This document shows positions 41,343-49,954 of a stretch of 64,000 nucleotides of DNA, piece after piece. The stretch spans positions 20,716 through 84,715 of the forward strand of contig CAYXGZ010000006.1 in assembly GCA_964464755.1 (NCBI GenBank), in the 5' to 3' direction. Below the pieces are notes generated by a model. It was not told the origin of the DNA. It saw only the letters and a list, made by a program, of their open reading frames with translations, and searched no databases. This DNA comes from CAYXGZ01 sp964464755. Lineage in GTDB: Bacteria > Planctomycetota > MHYJ01 > JACPRB01. The position numbers and the translations under genes were made by a program. Each line of letters opens with the position of its first letter. Position 1 is the stretch's first letter.

Positions 41343-42742
41343 TGTTCTTCGTCCCCGTCGACCGTCGCGTGAACGACCGGATCCCCTGGGGGATCTACCT
41401 CCTGCTCGCCCTGAACGTCCTCTCGTTCATGGTCGTGTACTGGGGCTTCGACGAGTCGGAGGGCGGACGCGTCTCGCGGATCTTCGACCTGCACGGCGCG
41501 AAGGCGTCGGACCTCTCCGCCGCGCGCTGCATCACGCACATGTACCTCCACGCGGGGCCGTTGCACCTCGTGGGCAACCTGCTCTTCCTCGTCCTATTCG
41601 GGATGAACGTCGAGCGGAGGATCGGCGCGCCGCTGACCTTCGTCCTGTACCACCTGTCCGGGCTGGGCGCGGTGCTGCTCTTCGCGGCCTTCAACCCGGG
41701 CAGCGACGTGCCGCTCGTGGGGGCCTCGGGCGCGATCTCGGGGCTCGTCGGGATGTACCTCGTGCTGTTCCGGAACCGGACGGTCGAGGTGCTCTGGTAC
41801 GCGGTGGTCGTCGGCGGCATCGTGCGGCTTCCGGTGGTGGTCATCACGGGCTTCTGGGCGGGCCTGGAGGTCCTCCAGGCGCTCCTGCTGAACCACTTCG
41901 CGACGGTGGCCCACTGGGCGCACGTGGGGGGCTTCGTGGCGGGCGCCGGGCTGCTCGCCGTGCTCGTGAAGGCGGGATTCCGGGGCCATCCGGAGACCGT
42001 GCCCCCGCCCGGCGAGGAGCCCCGCCCCGAGGACCGCTTCGAGGAGCTGAACTACATCCCCGTCGCCACCTCGAGGCTGGGCGTCGACTCCGCCCGGCCC
42101 GACACGGCCATCCGCCGGCGCTCCGGCGAGACGAGCTTCCTCGTCGCCAAGTCCTGGGGCCCCGTGACCCGCTCCCAGCGCGCCGTCCTCGACGAAGTGC
42201 TCCCGGGCTCAGGCCCCTTCGCGGTCCCCGCCTGCCTGGCCCGGGGCCTCGCGCCCGCCCAGGCCGAGGACCTGGCCGCGCGACTCGATCGGGCGGGACT
42301 GCCCGTGCTCGTCTACCCCGAGCAGTACCTGCTCGCGCCCGCGCCCCTCGTGATCTCGGAGTCCGCGGAGTCGACCCCGAACGGGCTGCGCGCCCGGGAC
42401 GTCACCGGGCGGGTGCTCGAGATCCCTCCGGCGTCGGCCTACCTTCTCGCGGCGGGGACGTTCCGCCGCGACGGGGCCCCGGTTCGGGTCGTCGATCTCT
42501 ACGCGACGGACCCCTGGGTCGCGCTGCGCTGGAGCGAGGCGGTGACCGGCGCGCCGGTGATCCCCATCGCGGGCGAGCTGCGGAAGGCCCTCCCGGCCGC
42601 GCCCTCCGCGTCGGCCTTCGACGCGCTGGTCGAGGGACGGCCCCCCGGCCACGAGGCGGAGTCGCTCGCGGAGCTGGACGGGTACCACCGCTGGATGCTG
42701 CAGGTGTTCGCCGGCGGGAAGTTCCGGACGGGGACGGCCTAG
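41342..42742 (+). CDS. Rhomboid-family intramembrane serine protease with long C-terminal domain
   Basis: A 466-residue protein starting with GTG that overlaps the previous stop. The first 215 residues are a six-helix rhomboid: HMYLHAGPLHLVGNLLFL (helix 2), catalytic Ser in GASGAISGLVG, catalytic His in AHWAHVGGFVAG. It cuts membrane proteins within the bilayer. The remaining 250 residues are soluble, contain repeated alpha/beta-looking segments (for example RSQRAVLDEVLPGSG) and are not recognised; this is much longer than the usual tail. Its stop overlaps the end of a small opposite-strand gene by 4 bp. Confidence 0.9.
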   Translation: MFFVPVDRRVNDRIPWGIYLLLALNVLSFMVVYWGFDESEGGRVSRIFDLHGAKASDLSAARCITHMYLHAGPLHLVGNLLFLVLFGMNVERRIGAPLTFVLYHLSGLGAVLLFAAFNPGSDVPLVGASGAISGLVGMYLVLFRNRTVEVLWYAVVVGGIVRLPVVVITGFWAGLEVLQALLLNHFATVAHWAHVGGFVAGAGLLAVLVKAGFRGHPETVPPPGEEPRPEDRFEELNYIPVATSRLGVDSARPDTAIRRRSGETSFLVAKSWGPVTRSQRAVLDEVLPGSGPFAVPACLARGLAPAQAEDLAARLDRAGLPVLVYPEQYLLAPAPLVISESAESTPNGLRARDVTGRVLEIPPASAYLLAAGTFRRDGAPVRVVDLYATDPWVALRWSEAVTGAPVIPIAGELRKALPAAPSASAFDALVEGRPPGHEAESLAELDGYHRWMLQVFAGGKFRTGTA

Positions 42743-42960
42743 GACGCGGCGGGCCCGGAGGCCTTGGCAGCCTTCGCCTTCGCGGCGGCCTTCTTGTCGG
42801 CGGCCTCCGCCTTGCGGATCTTGAGGTTCATCGCCTCGATCGCGCAGCAGAGATCGTAGATCCGCTCGTTCATCGCGTCCGCCTCGTCCTGGAGCTTGAG
42901 GTAGCGCTCGATGAGGAGGGTCTTCTCCGCTTCCAGGGCCTTCACGGCCTCGCCGCTCAT
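42739..42960 (-). CDS. Small coiled-coil protein
   Basis: A 73-residue protein made of one long amphipathic helix (residues 1-50, containing a CC pair in YDLCCAIEAMN) and a Lys/Ala-rich end (KKAAAKAKAAKA). Likely dimeric coiled coil; the Lys/Ala tail could bind nucleic acid. TAGAAT is placed 6 nt before the ATG, again without a ribosome site. Convergent with the rhomboid gene. Family not recognised. Confidence 0.65.
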   Translation of the reverse strand: MSGEAVKALEAEKTLLIERYLKLQDEADAMNERIYDLCCAIEAMNLKIRKAEAADKKAAAKAKAAKASGPAAS

Positions 42961-42966
42961 GCCGGC

Positions 42967-42972
42967 ATTCTA
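42967..42972 (-). promoter_or_regulatory. -10 element of the small coiled-coil gene
   Basis: TAGAAT on the minus strand, 6 nt before the ATG. A TTGAAC lies 13 nt further upstream, too close to be a normal -35. Confidence 0.4.
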
Positions 42973-42987
42973 CCAGACCGCCGACGT

Positions 42988-43989
42988 TCAAGGGAGCAGG
43001 TCGCGGGTGAAGGCGTCGAAGGGCTCGGCGACCGGCCGGTGGAAGCGGACGCGCATGCGGACGATGTCGGGCGCGCGGTTGGGCACCGGAAGGCTCACGC
43101 CCCAGGTCTGCACGGTCGGCAGCGGGGCCCAGGGTCCCGGTATCGCCCGGCCGGGGCATCCGCACCAGTCCGGCGGCTCGGGGTTCGCCCGGCGGAACGC
43201 GCGGCCGAAGCGGCCGGACGAGCTCTTGCCGTACACGATGATCTCGGCGTCCGGGGACAGCTCCACGAAGAGGTCGGTCGAGGCGAAGATCCGCTCCGCG
43301 AGCGCGCCCGGGACCGGGGCGGGCAGCTTGACCTGGACGACGCCGGCCTCGAGCCGGAACTCGACGCCCGCGTGCCGCCGCGACTCCCCCTCGCCGGGCC
43401 GCTCCCAGGTGAACTCGTGGTCGCAGAGCCACCAGGCCGTCCCGTGGATCCGCAACGACGCGCCCGCGACCTCGGGACGCCGCAGCAGCTGGAGGCCGGG
43501 GCCGTGCCGGAGGCAGCGTTCCGACTCGGACGCATCGACGCCGCCGTGGAGCTCGGCGTCCCAGTCGACCAGCGCGGCGGGGCCCGAGACCTGGGTCTCG
43601 AAGATCCAGCCCTCCGGATCCCCCTCGGCGGGCCAGGGACGGCGGGAGACGCGGAACGCGGCCCCGGGGACGCGGAGCGAGGCCTCGGCGGCCGGGAGGT
43701 CGAGGCCGAGCTTCTCGCGGCGCTGGACGGCCTCCTGCTTCTGCACTTCCTCGACCGCCCGAACGGCCTCGAGGAGCTTCCCCGAACGGACCCGGACCTC
43801 GGGATCGTCCGACGCCACGCCCGCGCAGAGCGCGGCCTTGGCGCGGGGGCCCAACTCCCGCAGGGCGGCTTCCGCCTCGTCCCGCTCGGCGGGCGAATCG
43901 GCTCCGAGGCGGCGGACGAGGTCGGCGGCGGGATCGTCCTGGATCCCGAGCCCGGAAGCGATCGCCAGGAGCAGCAGCAGGCGGATCAT
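42988..43989 (-). CDS. Secreted hypothetical protein with HEAT-like start
   Basis: A 333-residue exported protein. The ATG at 43989 opens a signal peptide (MIRLLLLLAIASGLG). Residues about 25-75 form a short HEAT-like helical repeat (DLVRRLGADSPAERDEAEAA). The remainder is beta-rich with several Trp and Cys (WWLCDHEF, WCGCPGR) and has no recognisable domain. It lies upstream of the small coiled-coil gene and after the RmlD-like gene on the same strand. Gene certain, function unknown. Confidence 0.8.
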   Translation of the reverse strand: MIRLLLLLAIASGLGIQDDPAADLVRRLGADSPAERDEAEAALRELGPRAKAALCAGVASDDPEVRVRSGKLLEAVRAVEEVQKQEAVQRREKLGLDLPAAEASLRVPGAAFRVSRRPWPAEGDPEGWIFETQVSGPAALVDWDAELHGGVDASESERCLRHGPGLQLLRRPEVAGASLRIHGTAWWLCDHEFTWERPGEGESRRHAGVEFRLEAGVVQVKLPAPVPGALAERIFASTDLFVELSPDAEIIVYGKSSSGRFGRAFRRANPEPPDWCGCPGRAIPGPWAPLPTVQTWGVSLPVPNRAPDIVRMRVRFHRPVAEPFDAFTRDLLP

Positions 43990-44038
43990 GCGGGGTTCCC
44001 CGTCCAGATAGACGGACAACGGGCGGGGAGGTTCGGAA

Positions 44039-44893
44039 TTACGCGGGTTTTCCCGCCATCGCCGCGAGGGCCTCGGCGACCGGGACGAGGGGGCTCCGGA
44101 GCCCCGCGCGGGCCTTGTCGAGGACCAGGCCGCCGGTCGAGGGCCGGCGGGCGGGCAGGACGAATTCCGCCGAGGTCACGGGCTGGAGCAGCGCGGGGTC
44201 CAGGCCGTACGCCGCCACGATGCGGCGGGCCATCTCCACGCGCGTGAGCACCTCCGGCCCGGCCACGTTCCAGATCCCGGCCAGCCGCCGGTCGAGCGCC
44301 TCGACGGCCGCCTTCGCCAGCGCCGGCGCCCAGGTGGGATTGCCCGACTGGTCGACGTAGACCTTCGCGGCCTTGCCGGCCCGCAGGGTCCGGACGAGGA
44401 AGTTGTGGAAGTTGCCCGAGTCGGGATCGTCGCTGTAGACCATCGAGGTGCGCAGGAGCACCCCGACCGTCGCGGCGGCTTCCGCCTCGGCCTTGACGCG
44501 GCCGTACGCGCTGACCGGATCGGGCGGATCCTGCTCGCGGCGCGGGCCGTGGGCGCCCGAGTAGATGTAGTCGGTCCCGAAGTGCACGACCTGGGCTCCG
44601 AGCTCCGATGCGGCCTCGCAGACCGCCCGGGTGCCGTCGACGCAGATCTTCCGCGCGAGCGGCTCGTTCGCCTCGCACCAGTCCACGGCCGTGACGCCGC
44701 CCGGCAGGAGGATGCCCTCGGGTCGCAGCTCGCGGATCAGCGCCCGCACGGCGGCCCCGTCGGCGAGGTCCAGCTTCCGCAGGCCCGGGGCGACCCGGGC
44801 ATGGCCCGTGCCGACGACCTCGCGGCCCGCGAGCTCTCGGAGCAGGCACTTCCCCACCTGCCCGCTGGCACCGATGACGAGGATCCGCCTCAC
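44039..44893 (-). CDS. dTDP-4-dehydrorhamnose reductase-like (RmlD family)
   Basis: A 284-residue extended SDR. ILVIGASGQVGKCLLREL is the RmlD-type nucleotide-binding start. The motif DYIYSGAHGP (FDG-type in RmlD) and the catalytic YGRVK follow, with RTSMVYSDD later. It reduces a 4-keto-6-deoxy sugar nucleotide to the deoxysugar. Start GTG at 44893 is the only one matching the family's N-terminus. No rmlABC genes are in the window, so the donor may be another 4-keto sugar, for instance GDP-linked. First of the exopolysaccharide locus, divergent from the GDP-fucose synthase gene. Confidence 0.82.
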   Translation of the reverse strand: MRRILVIGASGQVGKCLLRELAGREVVGTGHARVAPGLRKLDLADGAAVRALIRELRPEGILLPGGVTAVDWCEANEPLARKICVDGTRAVCEAASELGAQVVHFGTDYIYSGAHGPRREQDPPDPVSAYGRVKAEAEAAATVGVLLRTSMVYSDDPDSGNFHNFLVRTLRAGKAAKVYVDQSGNPTWAPALAKAAVEALDRRLAGIWNVAGPEVLTRVEMARRIVAAYGLDPALLQPVTSAEFVLPARRPSTGGLVLDKARAGLRSPLVPVAEALAAMAGKPA

Positions 44894-44994
44894 GCGGCCG
44901 CCCCGGGAGTACGGGTCGAGGCGGGCGGCCCCTGCGGCGCGGCGGCGGACATGGGGCCCCACTTTACCCGCTGGCGCCCCGGCTGTCTGCCCCC

Positions 44995-45000
44995 TATCAT
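44995..45000 (+). promoter_or_regulatory. -10 element of the GDP-fucose synthase gene
   Basis: TATCAT is 9 nt before the ATG at 45010; no ribosome site. Same spacing and sequence as at 48405. Confidence 0.5.
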
Positions 45001-45009
45001 GGGCCCCCG

Positions 45010-45933
45010 ATGCCCGATTCCTGGAAGGGGAAACGCGTCGTCGTCACCGGCGGGGCCGGGTTCCTCGGCCGCCACCTCGTGCAGAAGCTCCGGGCCCGCG
45101 GCGCCGAGCCCTTCGTCCCCCGCTCCCGCGAGTACGACCTCGTCCGCAACGACGCGGCCCGCCGCCTCCTCGCGGACGCGAAGCCCGACCTCGTCATCCA
45201 CGCCGCCGCCGTCGTCGGCGGCATCGGCGCGAACCGGCGGCACCCCGGGAAGTTCTTCTACGAGAACCTCATGATGGGCGTGCAGCTCCTCGAGGAGTGC
45301 CGCCTCGCGAAGATCCCCAAGGTCGTCTCGCTCGGGACGATCTGCTCCTACCCGAAGCTCACCCCGGTCCCCTTCCGCGAGGACGACGTCTGGAACGGCT
45401 ACCCCGAGGAGACGAACGCGCCCTACGGGCTCGCGAAGAAGATGCTCCTCGTGCAGTCCCAGGCCTACCGCCAGGAGTACGGGCTGAACGCCGTGTTCCT
45501 GATGCCCGTGAACCTCTACGGGCCGCACGACAACTTCGACCTCGAGTCGTGCCACGTCATCCCCGAGCTGATCCGGAAGTGCTTCGAGGCGAAGGGCGAG
45601 CTGCCGGCCTGGGGCACCGGCACCCCGACCCGGGAGTTCCTCTACGTCGAGGACTGCGCGGAGGCCATCCTCCTCGCGGCCGAGAAGTACGACGGCGCCG
45701 ATCCCGTGAACCTCGGCAGCGGCGAGGAGATCACGATCCGCGCGCTCACGGAGAAGATCGCCGGGCTCACGGGCTTCAAGGGGCGCATCACCTGGGACGC
45801 GACGAAGCCGGACGGACAGCCGCGACGGGCGCTCGACACGACCCGCGCGAAGCGGCTCTTCGGCTTCGAGGCGAAGGTGCGGCTGGACGAGGGCCTCAAG
45901 AGGACGATCGACTGGTATGGCCAGAATCGCTGA
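45010..45933 (+). CDS. fcl: GDP-L-fucose synthase
   Basis: A 307-residue extended SDR (epimerase/reductase). VVVTGGAGFLGRHLVQKL and the family signature AAAVVGGIGANRRHP identify GDP-L-fucose synthase (GMER). The catalytic Ser-Tyr-Lys is in LGTICSYP and YGLAKK, and the NLYGPHDNFDLESCHVIP region is typical. It turns GDP-4-keto-6-deoxymannose, made by Gmd, into GDP-L-fucose. Gmd genes are at 52876 and 59403. The last codons overlap the next gene by 17 nt. Confidence 0.9.
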   Translation: MPDSWKGKRVVVTGGAGFLGRHLVQKLRARGAEPFVPRSREYDLVRNDAARRLLADAKPDLVIHAAAVVGGIGANRRHPGKFFYENLMMGVQLLEECRLAKIPKVVSLGTICSYPKLTPVPFREDDVWNGYPEETNAPYGLAKKMLLVQSQAYRQEYGLNAVFLMPVNLYGPHDNFDLESCHVIPELIRKCFEAKGELPAWGTGTPTREFLYVEDCAEAILLAAEKYDGADPVNLGSGEEITIRALTEKIAGLTGFKGRITWDATKPDGQPRRALDTTRAKRLFGFEAKVRLDEGLKRTIDWYGQNR

Positions 45934-46483
45934 GCTCGGCACGAGCCACCTGCCGCCCGCGGAACTGAAGCGCCGCGCGGCGCGGATCCGCCTCCTCGTC
46001 TGCGACTGCGACGGCGTCCTCACGGACGGCGGGATGTACTTCACCGAGTCGGGCGAGGCGATGAAGCGCTTCGACACGAGGGACGGCCAGGGGATCGCCC
46101 TGCTGCGCGAGGCGGGCGTCGAGGTGGCCTTCCTCACCCGCGAGCGGACGAACTTCGCGAAGGCCCGGGCCGACAAGCTGGGGCTGGCGCACTGCATCCT
46201 CGGCGCGACCGACAAGGCCGCGGCGCTGGCGGGACTGCAGGGCGCGCTGGGCGTCGGCCCCGAGGCGACGGCCTACGTCGGGGACGACCACCACGACAAG
46301 CCCTGCGCGCCGCTCGTCGCGCTGTTCTTCACGCCCTGCGACGGCTTCCTGAAGCGCGCGGACGGCGTGCACGTCGTCACGTCGCTCGGCGGCGGCCGGG
46401 GGGCCGTGCGGCAGGTCAGTGACTTCCTTCGAGCAGCTCGCGGAACAGCGCCAGCAGGCGGGCGGCGAACGACTCCCAAGTGA
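45917..46483 (+). CDS. HAD phosphatase, KdsC-like
   Basis: A 188-residue protein of the KdsC branch of HAD phosphatases: nucleophile motif CDCDGVLTDG, GEAMKRFDTRDGQGI (tetramerisation/active-site region) and VGDDHHDKP with the metal Asp residues (usual VGDD-x-x-D-L-P). The Thr-Gly-Arg loop normally LTGR is LTRER here. It could dephosphorylate Kdo-8-phosphate or another ulosonate or hexose phosphate of the exopolysaccharide route. It overlaps fcl by 17 nt and shares 68 nt at its 3' end with the opposing glycosyltransferase gene. Confidence 0.82.
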   Translation: MARIAELGTSHLPPAELKRRAARIRLLVCDCDGVLTDGGMYFTESGEAMKRFDTRDGQGIALLREAGVEVAFLTRERTNFAKARADKLGLAHCILGATDKAAALAGLQGALGVGPEATAYVGDDHHDKPCAPLVALFFTPCDGFLKRADGVHVVTSLGGGRGAVRQVSDFLRAARGTAPAGGRRTTPK

Positions 46484-47498
46484 ACGCGGCGCTCCGCCGC
46501 TTCAGCTCCGCGCCCTTCTCCGCCCGATAGGCCGGATCGCCCGCGAGCCGGTCCAGGTTCCGGCCCAGCCCTTCCGCATCCCCGACCGCGTGGTAGAGCG
46601 CCCCGTCCCCCAGCACCTCGCGGTGGACCGGGATGTCGGAGGCCACGACCGGGCAGCCGAGGCTCGCCGCGTCGAGCGGCGGCAGGTGGAAGCCCTCGTA
46701 GATCGACGGCGAGGCCGATGCGACCGCGCCCCGGTAGAGGTCGGCCAGATCGGCCTCGGGGACGTACCCGAGCAGGCGCACGTTGGGGACCGAGGCCGCG
46801 TGCTCGAGGAGCCGGCCCGCCTTCCATCCGACGCCCCCGCACTGGAGGAGGACGAGGTCGGGGCGGGCGCGCATGGCCTCGAAGAGCACGGGCAGGTTCT
46901 TCCGGGGCTCGACGGTGTCCACGTTGATCACGTAGGGGCGGTCGAGCCCGAGCCGCGCGACGACCTCGGGCCGCGGCGTCGAGGCGGCCAGCCGCGCGTT
47001 GGCCGCGAGCGGGACGACGGAGGCCTTCGGCGCGAGCTCCGGGAAGTGGTGGACGAGGCGGTCCCGCGTGAAGCCCGAGATGCACGCGATGCGGTCGGCC
47101 CGGAAGAGGCCCTGCTCCAGGCGGCCCGCCCCCAAGCGGTTCCGCCATCCCATCGACTCCGGATGGTCCCGCCACACGAGGTCCAGGAGCGTGACGACCT
47201 TCGGGAGGCGCGGGGGCAGGTTCCGGGGCAGGAAGTGGCTGGCGCTCCAGAGGACGTCGGGGCCCCAGGCCCGGACGTCGCGGCCCACCCCGACGAAGAC
47301 CCTCCAGAGATCGGAGAGGAAGTTCGAGCCCCGGGCGAGGCGGACCTCCGCGCCGGGCCACTCGATCGGCTCGCCGGCAAAGATCTGGAGGCGGAGTTCC
47401 GGGTCGAGCGCCGGGAGGGCCTTCGCGAACTCGTGGGCGAGGAAGCCGCGCCCCGTGGGGCGGTGGCCCATGCCCCTGGCGAAGATGGAGATATTCAT
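46416..47498 (-). CDS. Glycosyltransferase family 4
   Basis: A 360-residue GT-B enzyme. GMGHRPTGRGFLAHEFAKAL at the N-terminus and YVINVDTVEPRKNLPVLFEA then SASPSIYEGFHLPPLDAASLG (the EGFxxPxxxA donor motif) in the C-terminal lobe are typical of mannosyl/rhamnosyl transferases of the WbaZ-like group. The ATG at 47498 is used because it matches the family's start; upstream in-frame codons lie in the promoter region shared with the epimerase at 47566. The 3' end overlaps the opposite KdsC-like gene by 68 nt. Confidence 0.85.
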   Translation of the reverse strand: MNISIFARGMGHRPTGRGFLAHEFAKALPALDPELRLQIFAGEPIEWPGAEVRLARGSNFLSDLWRVFVGVGRDVRAWGPDVLWSASHFLPRNLPPRLPKVVTLLDLVWRDHPESMGWRNRLGAGRLEQGLFRADRIACISGFTRDRLVHHFPELAPKASVVPLAANARLAASTPRPEVVARLGLDRPYVINVDTVEPRKNLPVLFEAMRARPDLVLLQCGGVGWKAGRLLEHAASVPNVRLLGYVPEADLADLYRGAVASASPSIYEGFHLPPLDAASLGCPVVASDIPVHREVLGDGALYHAVGDAEGLGRNLDRLAGDPAYRAEKGAELKRRSAAFTWESFAARLLALFRELLEGSH

Positions 47499-47565
47499 CC
47501 GCGGGCCCGATTCCCCCGTGGTACAGTCTCGATCCGATCGCCGATCATACTCGATCGAATTCAAC

Positions 47566-48384
47566 ATGCGCGCGCTGGTCACCGGATCCACCGGCTTCGT
47601 CGGCACCCACCTCGTGCGCGAGCTGGCCTCGGCGGGCTGGAAGGTCGACCGCTTCCGGGGCGACGTGCGCGACCCCCGCGAGGCGCGGCGCTACCGCGGC
47701 GACGCCGTCTTCCACCTCGCCGCGCAGGCCAACCCCGGGCTCTCGTTCCGGGACCCCGCCGGCACCTTCGAGGTGAACGCCCTCGGGACGCTGCGCCTGC
47801 TGCGCGCCCTCGAGGGCTTCCGCGGCCGCGTGCTCGTGGTCAGCACCGGCGAGCTCTACCGTCCCGCCCGGAGGGCGCACCGCGAGACGGACCCCCTGCT
47901 CCCCCGCAACCCCTACGCGCTGAGCAAGCTGGCGGCGGAGGAGATCGCGCGGGCCCAGGACGGCCTCGACGTCGTCGTCGCGCGCCCCTTCAACCACACC
48001 GGGCCCGGGCAGCGGCCGCCCTACGTCTGCCCCTCGCTCGCGAAGCAGGTCCGGACGCGGCGCGTGATCCGCGCCGGGCAGCTGCGCTCGATCCGCGACT
48101 TCACCGACGTCCGCGACGTGGCCCGGGCCTACCGGCTGCTCGTGGAGCGCGGCCGCCGCGGCGAGACCTACAACGTCGCCTCGGGCCGGGGCCGGTCCAT
48201 CCGGGAGATCCTCGACCTGCTGATCCGGCTCTCGGGCCGGAGCGTCCGGGTGAAGGTGGATCCCGCGCTGGTCCGGCCGCCGGACCACATGGTCGGGGAC
48301 GCCGCGAAGCTGCGCCGGCACACGGGCTGGACCCCGAGCCTCCCCCTCGAGACGACGCTCCGGGACCTCCTGGGGTCCGCCTAG
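47566..48384 (+). CDS. NAD-dependent epimerase/reductase (Rmd-like GDP-sugar reductase)
   Basis: A 272-residue extended SDR. RALVTGSTGFVGTHLVREL, catalytic Ser (VVSTGELY) and YALSK are present. The RPFNHTGPGQRPPYVCPSLA segment is characteristic of GDP-4-keto-6-deoxy-D-mannose reductase (Rmd) and GDP-6-deoxy-talose-type enzymes. It would make GDP-D-rhamnose from the Gmd product, competing with Fcl. Slightly shorter than usual Rmd. The exact stereochemistry cannot be read from the sequence. Confidence 0.82.
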   Translation: MRALVTGSTGFVGTHLVRELASAGWKVDRFRGDVRDPREARRYRGDAVFHLAAQANPGLSFRDPAGTFEVNALGTLRLLRALEGFRGRVLVVSTGELYRPARRAHRETDPLLPRNPYALSKLAAEEIARAQDGLDVVVARPFNHTGPGQRPPYVCPSLAKQVRTRRVIRAGQLRSIRDFTDVRDVARAYRLLVERGRRGETYNVASGRGRSIREILDLLIRLSGRSVRVKVDPALVRPPDHMVGDAAKLRRHTGWTPSLPLETTLRDLLGSA

Positions 48385-48404
48385 GCGGGGCGCCGCGACC
48401 GCGA

Positions 48405-48410
48405 TATCAT
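48405..48410 (+). promoter_or_regulatory. -10 element of the flippase operon
   Basis: TATCAT lies 9 nt before the ATG at 48420 with no ribosome site. Matches the one at 44995. Confidence 0.5.
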
Positions 48411-48419
48411 CTCCCGATC

Positions 48420-49952
48420 ATGCAATTCCGCTGGAGCGCCATCTCGCAGCTCAAGCGCAACATCGTCATCAACATCGCCGGCAAGGTCTGGATCGCCGGG
48501 TTGATCGTCGTCATGATCCCCGCCCAGGTGAAGCTCCTCGGCCTGGAGGCCGTGGGCCTGCTGGGCTTCATCGCGTCGCTCCAGGTGCTCTTCACCGTGC
48601 TCGATCTCGGCCTCTCGTCCACCGTCACGCGGGAGGTGGCGATGGCTCCCCCCTCGAGCGGCGACCGCCGCACCGGGGAGCTCGTCCAGGCCCTCAGCTT
48701 CGTCTACTGGGCCACCGGCCTGGCCATCGGGCTGGGGATGTACGTCGCCGCGGAGTGGATCGGGCGGCGCTGGCTCCACTTCGAGAGCCTCTCGGACGAC
48801 ACCGCCGTGAAGGCCCTCCGCATCATCGGGATCTCGATGGCGGTCCGCTGGCCCATCGCGCTGTACTCCGGCGTCCTGGCGGGGCTGCAGCGGCGCGACC
48901 TGGTGAGCCTGCTCGACAGCGGCGCGGCCACCTTCCGGCTGCTCGGCGGCCTCGTGGTCCTGCTGATCTCCCGCGACCTGCAGCTCTTCCTGGCCTGGAC
49001 GCTGCTCGCCGCCCTCGTGGAGCTGGCCGCCTTCATGCTCGTCGCGTCGTCGTCGCTCAAGGGGACCTCGCTGGTCCCGCGCTTCTCGATCGCCCCGCTG
49101 AAGCGGATCTGGCGCTTCGCGATGGCCATGAACCTGATCGGCCTGTTCACCATCGTCTTCACCCAGAGCGACCGGCAGGTCATCGCCAAGGTGCTGTCCG
49201 TCGAGGCGCTGGGCTGCTACTCGGTGGCGTACGGCATCGCGAGCCTGCTGGGCGGCGTGCCCGGGCTCGTGACCACCGCGATCTTCCCCACGCTCGCCGC
49301 CGACTTCGGCGCCGGGGACGAGGCGGGGTTCGTCCGCCGCTACGTCCGGGGCAGCCAGCTCATCATGCTCATGATCGCCTGGCCGGCCTTCGCGCTCATG
49401 TTCTCGGGCCACGACATCCTGCGGGCCTGGATCTCCGAGGAGATGGCCGGGCGCGCGGCGACCACGATGGCCCTGCTGGCGCTGGGCTTCCTGCTGAGCG
49501 CCCTGCACGTGATGGGCTACATCGCGGCGCTGGCGGCGGGCCGGCCCAACGTCTCGAACTGGGTCAACTTCTCGGCCATCTGGATCTACATCCCGGGCCT
49601 CTACTACTGCACCAAGACCTGGGGCGGCGTCGGCGCGGCCTCGGTCTGGGTCGGGCTCAACGCCTACGCGTCGATCCTCCTGCTGTCCGTGGTCCACGCG
49701 GGCATCCTCAAGCGGAGCGTGATCGCCTGGGCGGTCCGGGACGTGGGACCGATCATCGCCGCGGCCGCCCTGTCGGTCGCCGCGGCCAAGGGCCTCTCCC
49801 AGCTCGCGTTCCGGGGCAACGTCGTCGTGCTGGCGGCCCTCGGCGCGGTCGCGCTGGCGGCCTACGCGTGGTTCGGCCTCCGGAGGATCGGGACGGGCTT
49901 CCCCCTCCCGGGAGCGCCGGTCCTGGATCCGAAACCCAACGGGGGAGCGTAA
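48420..49952 (+). CDS. Polysaccharide flippase (Wzx/MOP superfamily)
   Basis: A 510-residue integral membrane protein with about 13-14 predicted helices over its full length. Visible are the basic N-terminus (SQLKRNIVINIAGKVW), helices such as VGLLGFIASLQVLFTVLDLG, and the family-like SDRQVIAKVLSVEALGCYSV (the D in this position is common in Wzx). It moves undecaprenyl-linked repeat units to the periplasm. First gene of a plus-strand run with methyltransferase and glycosyltransferases. Confidence 0.87.
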   Translation: MQFRWSAISQLKRNIVINIAGKVWIAGLIVVMIPAQVKLLGLEAVGLLGFIASLQVLFTVLDLGLSSTVTREVAMAPPSSGDRRTGELVQALSFVYWATGLAIGLGMYVAAEWIGRRWLHFESLSDDTAVKALRIIGISMAVRWPIALYSGVLAGLQRRDLVSLLDSGAATFRLLGGLVVLLISRDLQLFLAWTLLAALVELAAFMLVASSSLKGTSLVPRFSIAPLKRIWRFAMAMNLIGLFTIVFTQSDRQVIAKVLSVEALGCYSVAYGIASLLGGVPGLVTTAIFPTLAADFGAGDEAGFVRRYVRGSQLIMLMIAWPAFALMFSGHDILRAWISEEMAGRAATTMALLALGFLLSALHVMGYIAALAAGRPNVSNWVNFSAIWIYIPGLYYCTKTWGGVGAASVWVGLNAYASILLLSVVHAGILKRSVIAWAVRDVGPIIAAAALSVAAAKGLSQLAFRGNVVVLAALGAVALAAYAWFGLRRIGTGFPLPGAPVLDPKPNGGA

Positions 49953-49954
49953 TC

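Noticed and set aside
44039..44893. Complete dTDP-rhamnose pathway
   Set aside because: Only an RmlD-like reductase is present; RmlA, RmlB and RmlC were looked for and not found in the window.
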